DNA of 64,000 nt. Source: Sinotaia quadrata. Taxonomy: Eukaryota; Mollusca; Gastropoda; Architaenioglossa; Viviparidae. Every line of letters starts with the position of its first letter. Position 1 is the stretch's first letter. Shown here one piece after another: positions 23,850-36,469 of this stretch. The stretch spans positions 85,306,046 through 85,370,045 of the forward strand of contig CM054182.1 of the NCBI GenBank assembly GCA_028829895.1, given 5' to 3'. The translations under genes were made by a program, and so were the position numbers. A model generated the notes under the pieces. The model did no database searches, was not told the origin of the DNA, and saw nothing but the letters and a program-made list of their open reading frames with translations.

Positions 23850-25665
23850 TAATACGCACTGTCAAAAGGACATGACGCCATGAAACTCAGGGACAGGCAG
23901 CTTCTAAAGGCACCAGACTTGTGCTCGCAGGGCAGCCTTTTGAGTAGAGTCACTCAACCGAGACTATAATACAATGAGTGAGACAAGGGATGGATTATGT
24001 CCAGAAGGGGAGATTAGAGTGTAGAACCCAACTTTCGCATAAATACCCCACCGTCGAGCGAGACGCTCATTCAAATCTCAATTCCCATATCGTTCCTCTA
24101 CGGATAGTGAAGCATAGAAGAGCAGACTAAAGATTGTCTGAGATGGTAAAAATCACGATTTTTGTACAGATTGAATTATTTTTACTTATTGCAAATCGTG
24201 TATTTTTTCTTTGATTTTTTCTGTAATGCGTTCTTGGGACTAAGAAAGGAAAGTAAATGTGAAAAGAATTAAAGATGAGAACCAAGAATGGAATTACAGG
24301 TTTAAGTTAGTGGAAAACATGAGACTGATGTGCAAAAATTCATTACGTATTTCACAGCTTCGAGGGACATTGGTCTAAAGGACACTGGTCTGAAGGACAT
24401 AAGAGCAAACAGTCTGAAGGACGCAAGAACGCTTGTCTAACTGGACTACCGTCTAAGGGGGCAAGAGAACACATGACGAACAAAGACAAAGCAAATTCAC
24501 TGTGACTGAAGATTCGGTGTTGATGTTGGCTGGGTCAGAGTCTCCTGTCACCAAGGGTACCGCAGACCGTTATTGGAAAGGCTATGTTGGAGGTATCAAC
24601 TCTAAGTTAGAGGACTGACACTGAATTTGGAGTATTCCAGGAGAGAGTATGAGTCATTGTTCAGGAACTGAATTTCACTGGATTGTGTTATTCAAAAGGA
24701 TTGCATGTGTTAAGTTAAAACAAGCTGTGAACTTTACGGACATTAACATTACATCAAGAACTGTTCCAATTGAAGCTGATAACAAGTGGCTGAGATAACT
24801 GGCCAGGAACGATGCACACAAAACACCAGGTGAACCGTAAACCATATTGTCTCATTTGTTAAACCTGTATTTGTTCAGTGATTTGTGTAATTTCTTCTTT
24901 CTTATCCTTTTATTCTAATGCTTTTGATTGTAGAATATTAATGCTTGATGTATGAAACCTAGTAATTGTTCTAGGAAAGTATTAATATTAATTTGTGGAT
25001 ATCTTTCTAATAATTGTTTAGGAAGATAATTTTTAAAATGATGAATTTCTATTCTTTCTAATTATGAATTCATGAGAAACTATTGAATGACTATTTTCTT
25101 ATTTTATTATTCTTCTAATTATTGAATTTGAGAGAGGAGTAATTTGAATACTGAAATCTGTATTATTATCTGGGTGGTTTTATTAACATTGAAACAAGTT
25201 AATTTTATTATTCTATTTTTAAAAAATAAAATTTTTTAAATTTTATAAACCTATTCACTCTTATTACATAAGAGAGGGGCGTATATAGGTAGCGGTGGGG
25301 GCGGAGCCAGATGACGTAATGACATATGATACTGAAAGTCGGTCACATATACGCTTTAGAGTAGTTTCCTGCTACTGGGATGAGAGATGTGTGGAAGGGC
25401 TAGAAAATAGATTGACAGACAAGATAGAGCTGCAGAATCTATTATTCTAAGACAAGTAACACTTGGGAGAGGAGATAACCAATAGGTAGAACTCTCAAGG
25501 TCCGACTTAGTCACTCTCGACCGCAAGACAAAGACCCTATCAGTGACTGATTAATTGGCTGAATGGGAGAATCTTATCTGTATATAATTGAAGGATAATT
25601 ATTCATATAGAGATTGACAGTTAATTAATCAGGAACTTGGAATGTTGCCACAGAGTGAATATTGC
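23850..25665 (+). mobile_element. Repeat family R1, right copy (about 1.8 kb)
   Basis: Inverted relative to 16128-18000 and following the ORF pair directly. It runs from AAAAGGACATGACGCC to about TTAATTAATCAGGAACTTGG and GTTGCCACAGAG. It contains a short internal array of GGACA...GTCTGAAGGACA words (about 24370-24450) that the left copy also carries in inverted form. The boundaries are where by-eye similarity between copies fades; no clean target duplication was seen. Its position after the ORFs suggests a long 3' region or LTR of the same element. Confidence 0.8.
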
Positions 25666-25769
25666 TTGACAGCACTAACAATTTATAGTTGTTAAAAGTT
25701 TGTATGGCTTTATTGGATTAAAAGTTGTGAATAGAGCTTATTCAACTAAACTATAAGTATGCTGTTTAT

Positions 25770-26005
25770 CTATGTTTATTTTTTTTCTTTTGGTTGACTT
25801 TTTGTCAGACAAAAGTTGTGAAGATATTTGTATGCTCACTTCTACGCTTCTGGTTGACTTTTTAATGTCAGACAAAAGTTGTAAAGATATTTGTATGCTC
25901 ATTTCTACACTTTTAGTGGACTTTTTATATTGGACAAATGCCGTGAAGCTATTTGTATGCTTGTTTCTACACTTTTTGGTGGACAAAACCTGTAAAGATA
26001 ATTTT
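25770..26005. repeat. Tandem array, about 60 bp unit, about 4 copies
   Basis: Units contain GTTGACTTTTTGTCAGACAA, then AGTTGTGAAGATATTTGTAT, then a TTTCTAC tract. The array is open in one frame on each strand (about 90-100 codons), which is a product of the repeat. Confidence 0.9.
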
Positions 26006-26350
26006 TTGACACACTGTATCACCCCACCAGGTTGTGACATTGTTTGATGAATACAACAATATGTTAGTATTGTGTGCCACAGTAATTTCTTTACCCCACA
26101 GTGTTAGGCAGAAACCTGGTCACAAATGTTAGGACTGTCATAAGCCGGACAGACATAGACATATAGGTGGCTTACCAAAAGTCATACTCTATTAAGCCTG
26201 GCCTAAATGGGTATTGATACTGGAGTGATGAAAGAACACATAATTTTAATAAGCAACACAAAGAAGTATTGAGATAATTTTTGTTACACCACCAACACCA
26301 CCACTACTACAGAAGGCATTGTACAAGCACTAAGCACTATATCTAAAGTG

Positions 26351-26544
26351 TCTACCCACTGATGCTTTACTGTTAACATTATTTAAATTATTAACAGTTC
26401 TAGTTATCCCTCATTATTTATTACCACATATTTCTGTCACTTTTTTTCTTTTCTTTTCTCTTCTTAATATGTTTTGGCACCATTTTGAAGTGAAGAAAAT
26501 GACAGAGTGATATGCACAAAAGACCAAGCAGAAATTAGAAAAGT
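26351..26544. repeat. 194 bp segment duplicated at 28883-29081
   Basis: Nearly identical to 28883-29081 in the same orientation, from TCTACCCACTGATGCTTTAC to AAATTAGAAAAGTG. The two copies bracket 2.3 kb holding two minisatellites. No ORF with support. Confidence 0.95.
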
Positions 26545-26739
26545 GAACTATACATAAAATAAAAAGGATACTTATACATATAGAAAAACTAAAAGTTATA
26601 TTAACAAGAAACAAATGAATCCTCAGGCAAAATGACAATATATAACAATTAAATGTTTTTATAAAGAGAAACAGAAGGAAAAAATTTACAAGTATGCTGT
26701 AAATACTTGTAAATTAGTTTTACAATTTACAAAAGAGAA

Positions 26740-27140
26740 AACACTCAATATATCACACCAAACTTAATACATTACACCAAACTCAGTACATAAAAACAAA
26801 CTCAGCATATCCAATCAAATCAGTACATTAAACCAAACTCAATACATCAAGCCAAATCAGTATATTCAATCAAACTCAAAACATTACACCAAACTCAACA
26901 TATCAAACTCAGGATTTCAAATCAAATCAGTTTGTCAAAAGAAACTCAATACATCAAACTAACTGAGCATTTCAAACCAAACTCAGCATATCAAACCAAA
27001 TCAGTATATCAAACCATACTTAACACATCAAAACATTAAACCAAATTCAATACAATAATCAAACTGAGTACATGTATTTCAAATCAAACTCAGCATATCA
27101 AACCAAACTTAGCACATCAAACCAAACTCAGTACATCAAA
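26740..27140. repeat. Short-unit array (about 18-20 bp)
   Basis: Many imperfect copies of ACATCAAACCAAACTCAGT-like units with variable length. No coding potential. Confidence 0.9.
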
Positions 27141-27539
27141 CTTAATTCAGCTAGCAAGACCATTCAGATTGCAATGCTGTACTAAGTCAAATGTGCATTT
27201 GGAATAACTGTTGAGAGATGTGCTCTTTATAACGTAAATGTACCTGAAGATGTTGGTAGGCATCTAGATCAAAGTTTAAATTTGACAACAGTTTGCCTGA
27301 CTTCTGTGGTTTCCTGCAAAAAATATTTTTGCATCAAACTTCTGCCACACAAGATGTAAGGACACAGAAATAAAGTTTAATGAAAAGCAAGCCATATGTA
27401 AAAACTATTCACTTTTCTTCACCATTTACATGCTCAAAATAATAATTTAAAAAATTTTTTGTTGTTGTTGTGAAATATGAAGTAAAACAGTGATGAATGC
27501 TATGACCAGTGAAGCAAAAATAAATTGAATTCATTAAGT

Positions 27540-27990
27540 GAAGTAAAGTAGAATGCAAAGACCGCAAAGTGGGATACTGTAGAATGCAATGACCATTAAT
27601 GTAAAAAGTGTAGAATGCTATGATCATTGAATTAAAAGGTGAAGAATTCAATGACCAAGAATGCAATGACTATTAAAGTGAAATGACCAAGAATGCTATG
27701 ACCATTAAAGTGAAATGACCAAGAATGCTTTGACCATTAAAGTGAAATGACCAAGAATGCAATGACTATTGAAGTGAAATGACCATTAAAGTGAAATGAC
27801 CAAGAATGCTATGGCCATTGAATTGAAATGACCAAGAATGCAATGACTATTGAAGCGAAATGACCAAGAATGCTATGACCATTAAAGTGAAATGACCAAG
27901 AATGCTATGACCATTAAAGTGAAATGACCAAGAATGCAATGACTATTGAATTGAAATGACCAAAAATGCTATGACCATTAAAGTGAAATG
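27540..27990. repeat. Tandem array, about 30 bp unit, about 14 copies
   Basis: Units of AATGACCAAGAATGCTATG followed by ACCATTAAAGTGA, with ACTATTGAAGTGA variants arranged irregularly. Confidence 0.95.
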
Positions 27991-28882
27991 GACAGCTACA
28001 TAGCTGCAAAAGGGGAGGGAATTCAACCAAACAGCATATTCAAAATCATGCTGACCTGCAGAGTTAAATAAAATCCAATGTGACAGTGTGAATCAGTGAA
28101 TGAATTAAATAAAAGAAATATACTAAAAGAACAAATTAACTGCTACTCTATTATAGTGATTACTATGAACTGCAGAGAAAAAGGAAAGACTGTGTGAAGA
28201 TACATTAGCAAAAGATTGAAAAATAATGAAACTTGTAGAGAAATGGAAATATGGTGACAAATAATGAGAAGTAGGAAGTTGATTGACACACTTTTATAAC
28301 TTGTTTCTGTGTAATGCAATGAATGTTGTTAATAGTACTTTATTCTGCTAAGTGTAGAGTATTATACTTTAATGTCTTTGTACTGTCATTCCTTGTGGTG
28401 GTGACAAGCTAATACAAATTCAGATGCTGTCATTATCATTTTAAGACTTGATATCTACATAAGCATTTAGAAGTGGATTAAGATGTATAAATCTTGAAGA
28501 ATCATAAAGAATTAGAATTCATAAATACAAGTTACCCTAGGCATCCCAAGTATAATAATTGTATTTATTTTTAATAAATATCTACATTGTTTGTTAAATA
28601 AACTTTGTAATAAAGACAACTTCAAAACTGTAATGGTGGTTCACCCAACCATAATACATTTGTTGTCAGCAACTGGAAACCCCCTCCATGTCAATACTGA
28701 AAAATGGACATCAGCATTTGTAATAGTTTTACTGCAAAATGATCAGCAATCAAACTCAAACATTATTATTGAAAGAAATAGGCATCAGTGTATGGGTTGG
28801 AGGTTATTTTGTGAAAATATTATCTAAGGACTTCCTTTTTTTTAAAAATCATACCTAAATGATGACTTGTTCACTCTGTAAT

Positions 28883-29081
28883 GTCTACCCACTGATGCTT
28901 TACTGTTAGCATTATTTAAATTATTAACAGTTCTAGTTATCCCTCATTATTTATTACCACATATTTCTGTCACTTTTTTTCTTTTCTTTTCTCTTAATAT
29001 GTTTTGGCACCATTTTGAAGTGAAGAAAATGACAGAGTGATATGAAAGAACACAAAAGACCAAGCAGAAATTAGAAAAGTG
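28883..29081. repeat. Second copy of the 26.35 kb segment
   Basis: Direct-repeat partner of 26351-26544 with a small difference in a pyrimidine tract (three CTTTT words reduced) and a few inserted bases near the end. Confidence 0.95.
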
Positions 29082-29869
29082 TTGTACATGTTCAAATAAT
29101 TGATGCTCTGCTGCCACTTTCATCATTTTACAATACTGCATTATCTCATGTCAAAGATTTAAAATGACAACATTCAATTTTGTCCTGTTTGCGCTTTTAA
29201 GGTGAAGCTTAAGATTGCAAAAAGTTAAGTAAAAATTAAAAATAAAATGGGTAGTGGTGTCCTTGTACTAATTCCTACAATGAAAATGAAAAAGAAATTT
29301 GTGTTTCAAATAGCAAATATTCACAATGAACTTCACAAATGCAGAGTACATATACAAAAAGAAAACCGCATGAATTAATGAATACAAAGTCTGTGTATAG
29401 AATTGAATATTATTGAAATAATACTTATTATTATTACCAATAAACCTTTTCAATACTCTTTCTTAAAATCATCATCTTCATTCCACCCACAATCAAACAA
29501 AAAAATGTACAAGAAATTAACAACAAACTGAATGTAAAAAAAAAAGAATTTATTTATTTATAATAAACCATACAAATACTAACTACACAGCAGATGTATC
29601 TTATGTTTTGCTACATAATAATGCATTTACCAAGTATAGAAATTATGGGAACAATCCTTAAATTAAAAAATGTAAAAAAATATATAAACATGATTTCACC
29701 ATTAGCTTATTTATAAGCAAGCAAAATTAATGATAGACACGTGTAAGTTTAAATTCTTTTTATTTAAAGTTTTATAGGTTTCTCATAAAACTATTATTTA
29801 TTTCTCAGTTTATAATTAAGAGTAAAAATAATAACTTCATGAATTATATTTCACATTATTCATCCATTG

Positions 29870-30230
29870 TTAATATGTATATGCACACTCTTCATTCTTA
29901 TTAAATAAGACAGCACACTCTATTATGAATATTCAATCCTTCCATTAACATTATTATTAAGACTCTCACCACTATTATATATTATCACACTACACAACCA
30001 TTAAATATATTCACTCTCCAATGAAATTAAGTATAAAATTTAAAATGTAATAACCCTCAATTCTTATTCTGTATATCAAGACTCATTACTGCCATTAAAT
30101 ATAGAAAGAATATCCAGTGTCTGTAAGTATATTAACACTCTCCATCACTATTATACATTTCAACACTACACAACCGTTAAGTATATTCACACTCTCCATT
30201 ACAATTATGTATATTCACACTCTGAAGTTC
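29870..30230. repeat. Imperfect array, CACTCTCCATTA-type units
   Basis: Irregular copies of TATATTCACACTCTCCATT and CATTAA-rich words spaced roughly 50-60 bp. Diverged. Confidence 0.6.
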
Positions 30231-30299
30231 CCATATATGTCATTAATTAATCATATTTTTCTGAGAGCGTTTTCCAGAACAAGGGTCAATATTAATTTT

Positions 30300-30870
30300 C
30301 TAGAATGATCTTCACAAAATTTTCAAAAACAAGGGTTCTCACTAAATTATTAATTATAACTATCCACACTAAAATTTCTAACAAGTCCTCAATAAATTTT
30401 CTAGAGCAAGAGTCATTCCTAAATTTTCTAGAACAAGGGTCCTCACTTCATTTAAAAAAAAAAAAAAAAGATCCTTACTAAATTGTTTAAAATAAAAGTC
30501 TTCCAAAATATTTTACATTTTCTAAAAAGGGTCCTCACTAAATTTTTGACAATGATCCTCAACAAATTTTCAACACTGATCCTCATTAAATTTTTTAGAA
30601 CAAAGTCTTCAAAAATTTTCTAAAACAACAATCCTCATTAAATTTTCTAAAACAATAGCCCTCATAAAAATTTCTAGAAGGGTCCTCACTCAATTTCTAA
30701 AACAAGTCTTCACTAAATTTTCTAAAATAAGGGTTCTCATTAAATTTGTTAAAGTCCTCACTAAATTTTCTAAAACAAGGATCCTTATTTAACTTTCTAC
30801 AGCAAGAATCCTCACTCAATTTTCTAAAACAAGAGTCCTCACTACATTTTGACGTACAAGAGCCTTTTCT
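30300..30870. repeat. Tandem array, about 27-30 bp unit, about 20 copies
   Basis: Units of AAATTTTCTAAAACAAGGGT followed by CCTCACT, with many single-base and length variants. Confidence 0.95.
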
Positions 30871-31099
30871 AAAATAAAACGTAGCCGGTGTGCTCTAAGG
30901 ATGCTAGAATGTGGTGGTCATTGAAGAAAGGCATTGGTATAGTTTATCAGGAAACAGGCTACTGTTATGCTTGCACTTAAAGGATTGGTTGTAATTTTTT
31001 GTTGTATACGAAGATGTTTGTTTGCTAACCTCAAGGTTTTTCAACCTTGGTTGACCAGATGCAACTAAATAAACTAGAACTGACCCACAGTGCAAGAAA

Positions 31100-33080
31100 G
31101 TTCAGCACCACAAATGTAGAAAATTCTAACATCCTGGTTTTTTTGTAAAAGCAAATGTCAATAGTAAAAATATCTTAAGGGTAATTATTTTCATATATAT
31201 ATATAATGTAGAGATATCAACATATAAATAATGTAGAGAAAATGTGTATAAAATCTAGGGATAATAATTTATTTCTTTGTTAAAGTATTTTGTGTGTGCA
31301 CACATTAATATAAACAATGTATTCTATGATCATGAATTATATTTGCAATGTGTAAACAACAAGCTAATGAATGCAGAGTGTGTACGGGATATAAACCATT
31401 CAACTATAGGTATGTACATACCATATACAGTACATCACAACATACAATAATATTTAAATAAACTGATGACAAAACATGTCAACAGCACTGGCTTAATAAT
31501 TTAGTTCTTTAAAAAATAAAATTAAAGAAGATTGAAAAATATAATGCATAGAGGAATATTTCTTTTAACAAAGACCATTCAAACAAGTTGTCAAAAATGA
31601 TTTTTTGATTCATTCATTCAGGCCAAAACATAGCACTTTTTTAAGCAGAAAAACTAGACTATTTCATGACTATACCAAGAACAAAAATACCAAAAACTTT
31701 CTAGATAAGTGACTGGCACACATGGTAGAGCATAATGATATTTTGTCTAAAACTGGCACTTCGGTACATAATGAAACTTTCCACTTTTGTAGAGAGCAAG
31801 GTTTTCTTACACATTTAAGATACAAAAGTTTTTTCTGTACATAATTTCTTAAAATAATAAAAATAAATATATCAGAGATCATGATTATCAAGACAAATAT
31901 TGATATACCTATAAGAAATGTGGGTTCAATAAAGTTAATATAAACAGTAATAATTATCAACACAAAGTTAATTCTTTATAATAGAGTATTATGCTTAATT
32001 AAATATTATTTTTATAATGTGGAATGATTAGGTTTTGGCTGTCATAATAAACAATGAAAATGAAAATAATTGTGTGAGTGAGTATAGTAAGCCTCTCCTA
32101 CTCTAAGTACTGTTCTCAATATAAATCCAGCATTGCTTTAAACTTTCATCAATGTCTTTAGTACATTGAACAAAGTTTTTAAGACAAATAATACTGTTTT
32201 ATAACATTAAGATATGAGAGCAATGCAACTGTGTGCACACTGAAACTTCTGAATGTGTAGAAATATGGCATTTAATATATTTCTATCGCGTAATAATGCA
32301 ATGCTAAAGCTGACATGTCCATATACATCAACAGAAGATATGATTTTAAAAGTTTGTATATAGAGCCTGACTAGTTTGCACATCCGTGGTTTGGTGTGAA
32401 AAGACTTTTTTGTTAGCCTGAACTCAATGATGTATCCCAGAAGTGATGTTCAAAAATGGTGACTGTTTCTGGCAATGTCTCTGACGATTTCTGACCTGAG
32501 CAAAAGATTTGTTTCAAAGACAGTTCCACAGACAAGAGAAATGCCTGCAATAGTAATGCAAATTAAACAGTACAGTACTAACAATGATGGTGATTTATAG
32601 GAGGACTCTGTCTTTACAAAAACTCTAAGAACATAATAAACAGTAATTACAATGTTAAATAAACATGTGCAGTTAGGTTTCGGGCTATGACGGTCTAGGT
32701 TTATGGCATTTTTCAATTTTTGGCATGTTGCTACAATGACAATGAAGTATAAAAATGTTTCATTAACTCACTACAGTTTGAATTATTTAAGGTTTTACAG
32801 TTTACTTATTTTACATTTTCATTTTTAATGAGCTGGAGTTTTTTTTTTTCTAGATTGGATTAGATGTGAAAGCTGGAATACAGAGATTGAGAAAGAAAAG
32901 ACTGATGCTAAAGTAGAAAGCAGTGTATTGTAAGAGCTTTTCTGAGAGCTGTTATAAGAGAAAGTAATGTGTTGTAAGATAATTAAAGTCAATGTACATA
33001 ACCTTTTTAACGATGGCCACTATCACTAGCACGTGCCAAAGCTTACTTGAACAGCTGTTATAAAAGAAAACAATGTATTG
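31100..33080. other. Intergenic, no supported gene
   Basis: AT-rich. Two hydrophobic minus-strand frames (31670-31963 and 32450-32716) occur here, but neither has a family resemblance, convincing start context or splice structure. No array seen. Confidence 0.4.
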
Positions 33081-33599
33081 TATGGCAGAGTAAATTTGAC
33101 TATTCCTATTTCTAAACTTAATTGCTATATAAATTATTAAATGTCAAAATGACCTGACTTTGGGCACTGCTTTTGATAATATTTTTGCTGATGCAAACTA
33201 AATCAGTTCCAAATGGATGAGTAGTTTTTCTGACTAATAATCTCACACTTGTTCACAACAAATTCATCTGATGGGGATGGACTGAAAGTTACTTTGTTGA
33301 AGAAAGTCTATATTTTAATAACTTTGATTTTGACATAACTCGAGTCTGGTCATAATCATAAAGATGATCATTAGCTTATGGTAAGTTAAATGATGATAAA
33401 GAAAGAATGGACATATAATATTTTGTACCTGTTTGCTATTAATCTATGATTTGAATTGGAGAATGCTTTATATAAATGAACTATTATTTCCATGTTCATT
33501 AATTCGATTAAGTTGTATATTATACTTGTGAGTTTTGATTGATGCATTTCTTATGCCATGTATGTATCAGTCTAATAAATACTGTTGCAAGATTTGTAA
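33081..33599 (+). mobile_element. LTR-like element family L, copy 1
   Basis: About 520 bp related to 53310-53910 and to the start of 54447-55000. Shared text includes GGAGTAAAT, TATTTCTAAACTTAA, TTAAATGTCAAA, GGGCACTG and the terminal TCTAATAAATACTGTTGCA. The last contains a poly(A) signal close to a CA end, as in an LTR. Ends are TG/CA-like in copy 2. No flanking duplication was verified. Confidence 0.6.
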
Positions 33600-33804
33600 G
33601 TTGAGAATGTGTTTGAGAGGGAAAGGAGTTTAGAGATGAAATAAGTCTGAAATTTAGCACTACCTTAATTTGACTTTTGCAGAGAGGAGAATGCCTTTTT
33701 TAATTTTGTAGTCTTATACCTGCTTCAGACTACACTGACTACCGTACTCTACCGAATCATGGTGTGTGAATCCACTGAGAGAAGGTTCTGATGCACATCT
33801 CATG

Positions 33805-34360
33805 CACAGATAAAACGTGTTGCATATTCACCTGATGTACAAGTATAAAGTGATGCATATTCACCTCGTACAAGTATAAAGTACTGCATATTCACCTCAT
33901 GTACGAGTATAAAGTCTGCATATTCACCTCATGTACAATTGTAAAGTACTGCATATTCACATCATGTACATGATTAAAGTACTGCACATTCACACAATGT
34001 ACAAATATAAAGACTGCATATTCACATGGTGTACAAATATAAAGTACTGCATATTCACCTTATGTACAAGTATACAGTAGTGCATATTCACATCATGTAC
34101 AAGTATACAATACTGCATATTCACCTCATGTACAGGTATAAAGTACTGCATATTCACCTCATATACAGGTATAAAGTACTGCCTATTCATCTCTTGTACA
34201 GGTATAAAGTGTGGTATATTCACATCATGTACAAGTATAAATTGCTGCACATTCACCTCATGTACAGGTATAAAGTGTGGCATATTCACCTCATGTACAA
34301 GTATAAATTATTGCATATACACATCATGTACAAGTATAAAGTGTGGCATATTCAAAACTA
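33805..34360. repeat. Tandem array, 33 bp unit, about 16 copies
   Basis: Units of GTACTGCATATTCACCTCAT followed by GTACAAGTATAAA. Because the unit is a multiple of three and contains no stop in one frame on either strand, both strands show 99-123 codon frames. They have no other sign of coding. Confidence 0.97.
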
Positions 34361-36104
34361 CTTTTACTTTCCTAAATCATTTAATTCTCACTGTTAGCAT
34401 TTGATATTAATTACAAGTCAACAAATTATAAATACACATTTAAAATATTTGTTATGTAAACACTGGAAAACGTGTAAAACAGTGATGCTAGTTAATCTAA
34501 ACTCATTGGAAACTGAAAAGTACTGTTAGAATGCAGCATTTGGGTTGGAAGCTAGCAGTGATAAGCATTGTACTATAAATAATCTTTGTTAAATAAAATA
34601 TAAATGTTGGTATTGTGAGGAAAGAGAACTGGCATGTAAGATGAAGATGGTAATTTATTTTATTTAATTTATTATGAAAATGTCACCTGAATAATCATTA
34701 TCAAAGAACATTCTCGTCTCTGATGGAGATCTCAATCTTTAAATTCTTACCATCTATACTTGTTTGTATTCAAACCATTGTAATAAAAGAGAACATCTAA
34801 TAAATTATTGTTTACAAAACATTTTTAACACTGTGTTAAATGAGATAAAGTGAATACAGGTGCAAAACAAAAAAAAAGAGTGCCTTTTCTCAAATGATCA
34901 TAGTGTGTGTGTGCCAATCAGAATATGAGAAAATAGCCCACCTCTAGAAAAGTACAAATGGAAAAACAAATGATCTTTGGTTAAAAGGCAAATACCATAA
35001 ATTAAAATTCGTAAGATTTACATTGTTAATGATCCTAATTTGCAACCATAATAATCTTCAGTAAAAAGGACAACAGCATTTATTAAAATTTATGATAGAC
35101 ATAATTAATGACTATAAATACTGAAACTTCCTTCTTTTCCATGATTAGAAGAAAAAATGAATCCCTGATTTCGAAAGGTAAGAAAAGAAAGTTTCAATCA
35201 AAAACTCTTACAATATGCATGCATATAAACACAAATAATGAATTCAGGAACATAAAAAATACTTTCATGCCAATGTTTTCTTTCAAAACAAAACGAACAC
35301 TTTCATAAAACAGCCAGTACAACAGTACAAAAGCATCTTACTTTTGATTTGCTTCTTGTAAATCAGTTAACCAATTAACATTTCACCAAAGAGAATTTTT
35401 TGTCTGTTTTGTCATGTGCAAACAAAACTAAACTGCAATAGCACGAGTGCTGGGATTGACCAGAAACCCAAATAATCTTAGCCAAAATTTCACTTTTGTT
35501 GCATGTGAGCTGCCCAAAAGATGTGAATGTGAGGAGCTCTTTCCTTGCTGTTGGATAACACAAGCATGTGTTGAATAATATTGTCTAGAATGTTGACTGG
35601 TTGGGTGGTTAGTTAGCTTGTTTGTTATCTGTGCTTATTTGATTTTAAAACATATAATTAAGGTTTTTGTGAACACATATAGAATATTTGTGAGTATGTT
35701 TTGATTGATTTATTTTTTAGTTTGAGGTTAGAAATAGAGTTTTATCTAGTCTTGACATTTTTTCCTGTTAATGTTTAGGTCTGTTATATGTGTTTTTAAT
35801 AATAATATTTAATGTATGTGTGCATTCTAGTTAGTTTGTAAATTTAATTAGTTTAACTTGTATATATTTTGGCTAAAGTCACTTTTCATCCTAGAACAGA
35901 ATATAAAATATCATCTGAGCATAAAATACAGTTATTCTACTAATGAACTTGAACATAACATATTTAATCCAAAATTCAAATTAACACATGGAACACAAAG
36001 CCATGTTCTGCATAAAGCCATGCAATGTAACTTAAAATACAACTGTATCATCAAAGAAAAACTTTAAATTAAAACTTTGGATAACGGTACGATAACAAGA
36101 AAAT
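34360..36104. other. Intergenic, includes the presumed 3' UTR of copy A
   Basis: The right-hand part (about 35.7-36.1 kb) should be the 3' UTR of copy A. Nothing else was recognised; the 35108-35308 and 35858-36067 plus-strand frames are AT-rich chance frames. Confidence 0.5.
35709..35714 (-). terminator. Candidate poly(A) signal for copy A
   Basis: AATAAA on the minus strand, 391 bp after the copy A stop codon. An ATTAAA variant lies nearer at 35808-35813. Which one is used cannot be told from sequence. Confidence 0.4.
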
Positions 36105-36227
36105 TTAGAACTGGGACTCAATGTCGTCTCCATTGATGAACCTGAAATCTTGGGGTGGAATCTTGTTGAATCGAGAGTTCTTTATATGTAAATTTTCTGA
36201 AGTTATTGGCAGTGATCTCATTGACAT
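36105..36227 (-). CDS. ADAM17: ADAM17-like copy A, terminal exon (cytoplasmic tail, stop)
   Basis: Acceptor TGCTTTCAG (AG at 36229-36228), then 40 codons from MSMRSLPITSEN to GDDIESQF and a TAA stop at 36107-36105. It follows the preceding tail exon in phase 0. Together they give a cytoplasmic tail of about 58 residues, under half the vertebrate ADAM17 tail. Features seen are serines in SMRSLP and a KIPPQDF segment. The C-terminus ends SQF, unlike the vertebrate end. Confidence 0.85.
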   Translation of the reverse strand: MSMRSLPITSENLHIKNSRFNKIPPQDFRFINGDDIESQF

Positions 36228-36469
36228 CTGAAAGCAATCATAAATAAATATATGAATTAAATAAAATATAAACACTGTAGTATTATGGTAGTAAACCAAA
36301 GATTATTAAATAGAGGTCCATTAATTATAAATCTGATATCAAGTCAATCAAATAGTTGTTCATAAAATTATAAAAAATTAGTCTAATGGCTGAAAATTAA
36401 AAATTAGTGAAACTGTGATCCACAAGAATGTAAAAATTAGACTACTCATGGCCAACATAGTAAGGATAA

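Noticed and set aside
16128..25665. A single 9.5 kb transposon with 1.8 kb terminal inverted repeats
   Set aside because: The interval contains the proposed exon 1 of copy B, the inner part is mostly unique-looking, and no target duplication was seen; two separate insertions of one family are simpler. Not fully excluded.
26740..30870. CRISPR-like arrays
   Set aside because: Units are contiguous tandem repeats without unique spacers, in animal DNA.
31670..32716. Two hydrophobic minus-strand ORFs (97 and 88 codons)
   Set aside because: Ile/Leu/Phe richness is what AT-rich sequence gives by chance; no conserved pattern or exon borders.
33990..34397. Overlapping 99- and 123-codon ORFs on both strands
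   Set aside because: Both are readings of a 33 bp tandem array whose unit is a multiple of three without stops.
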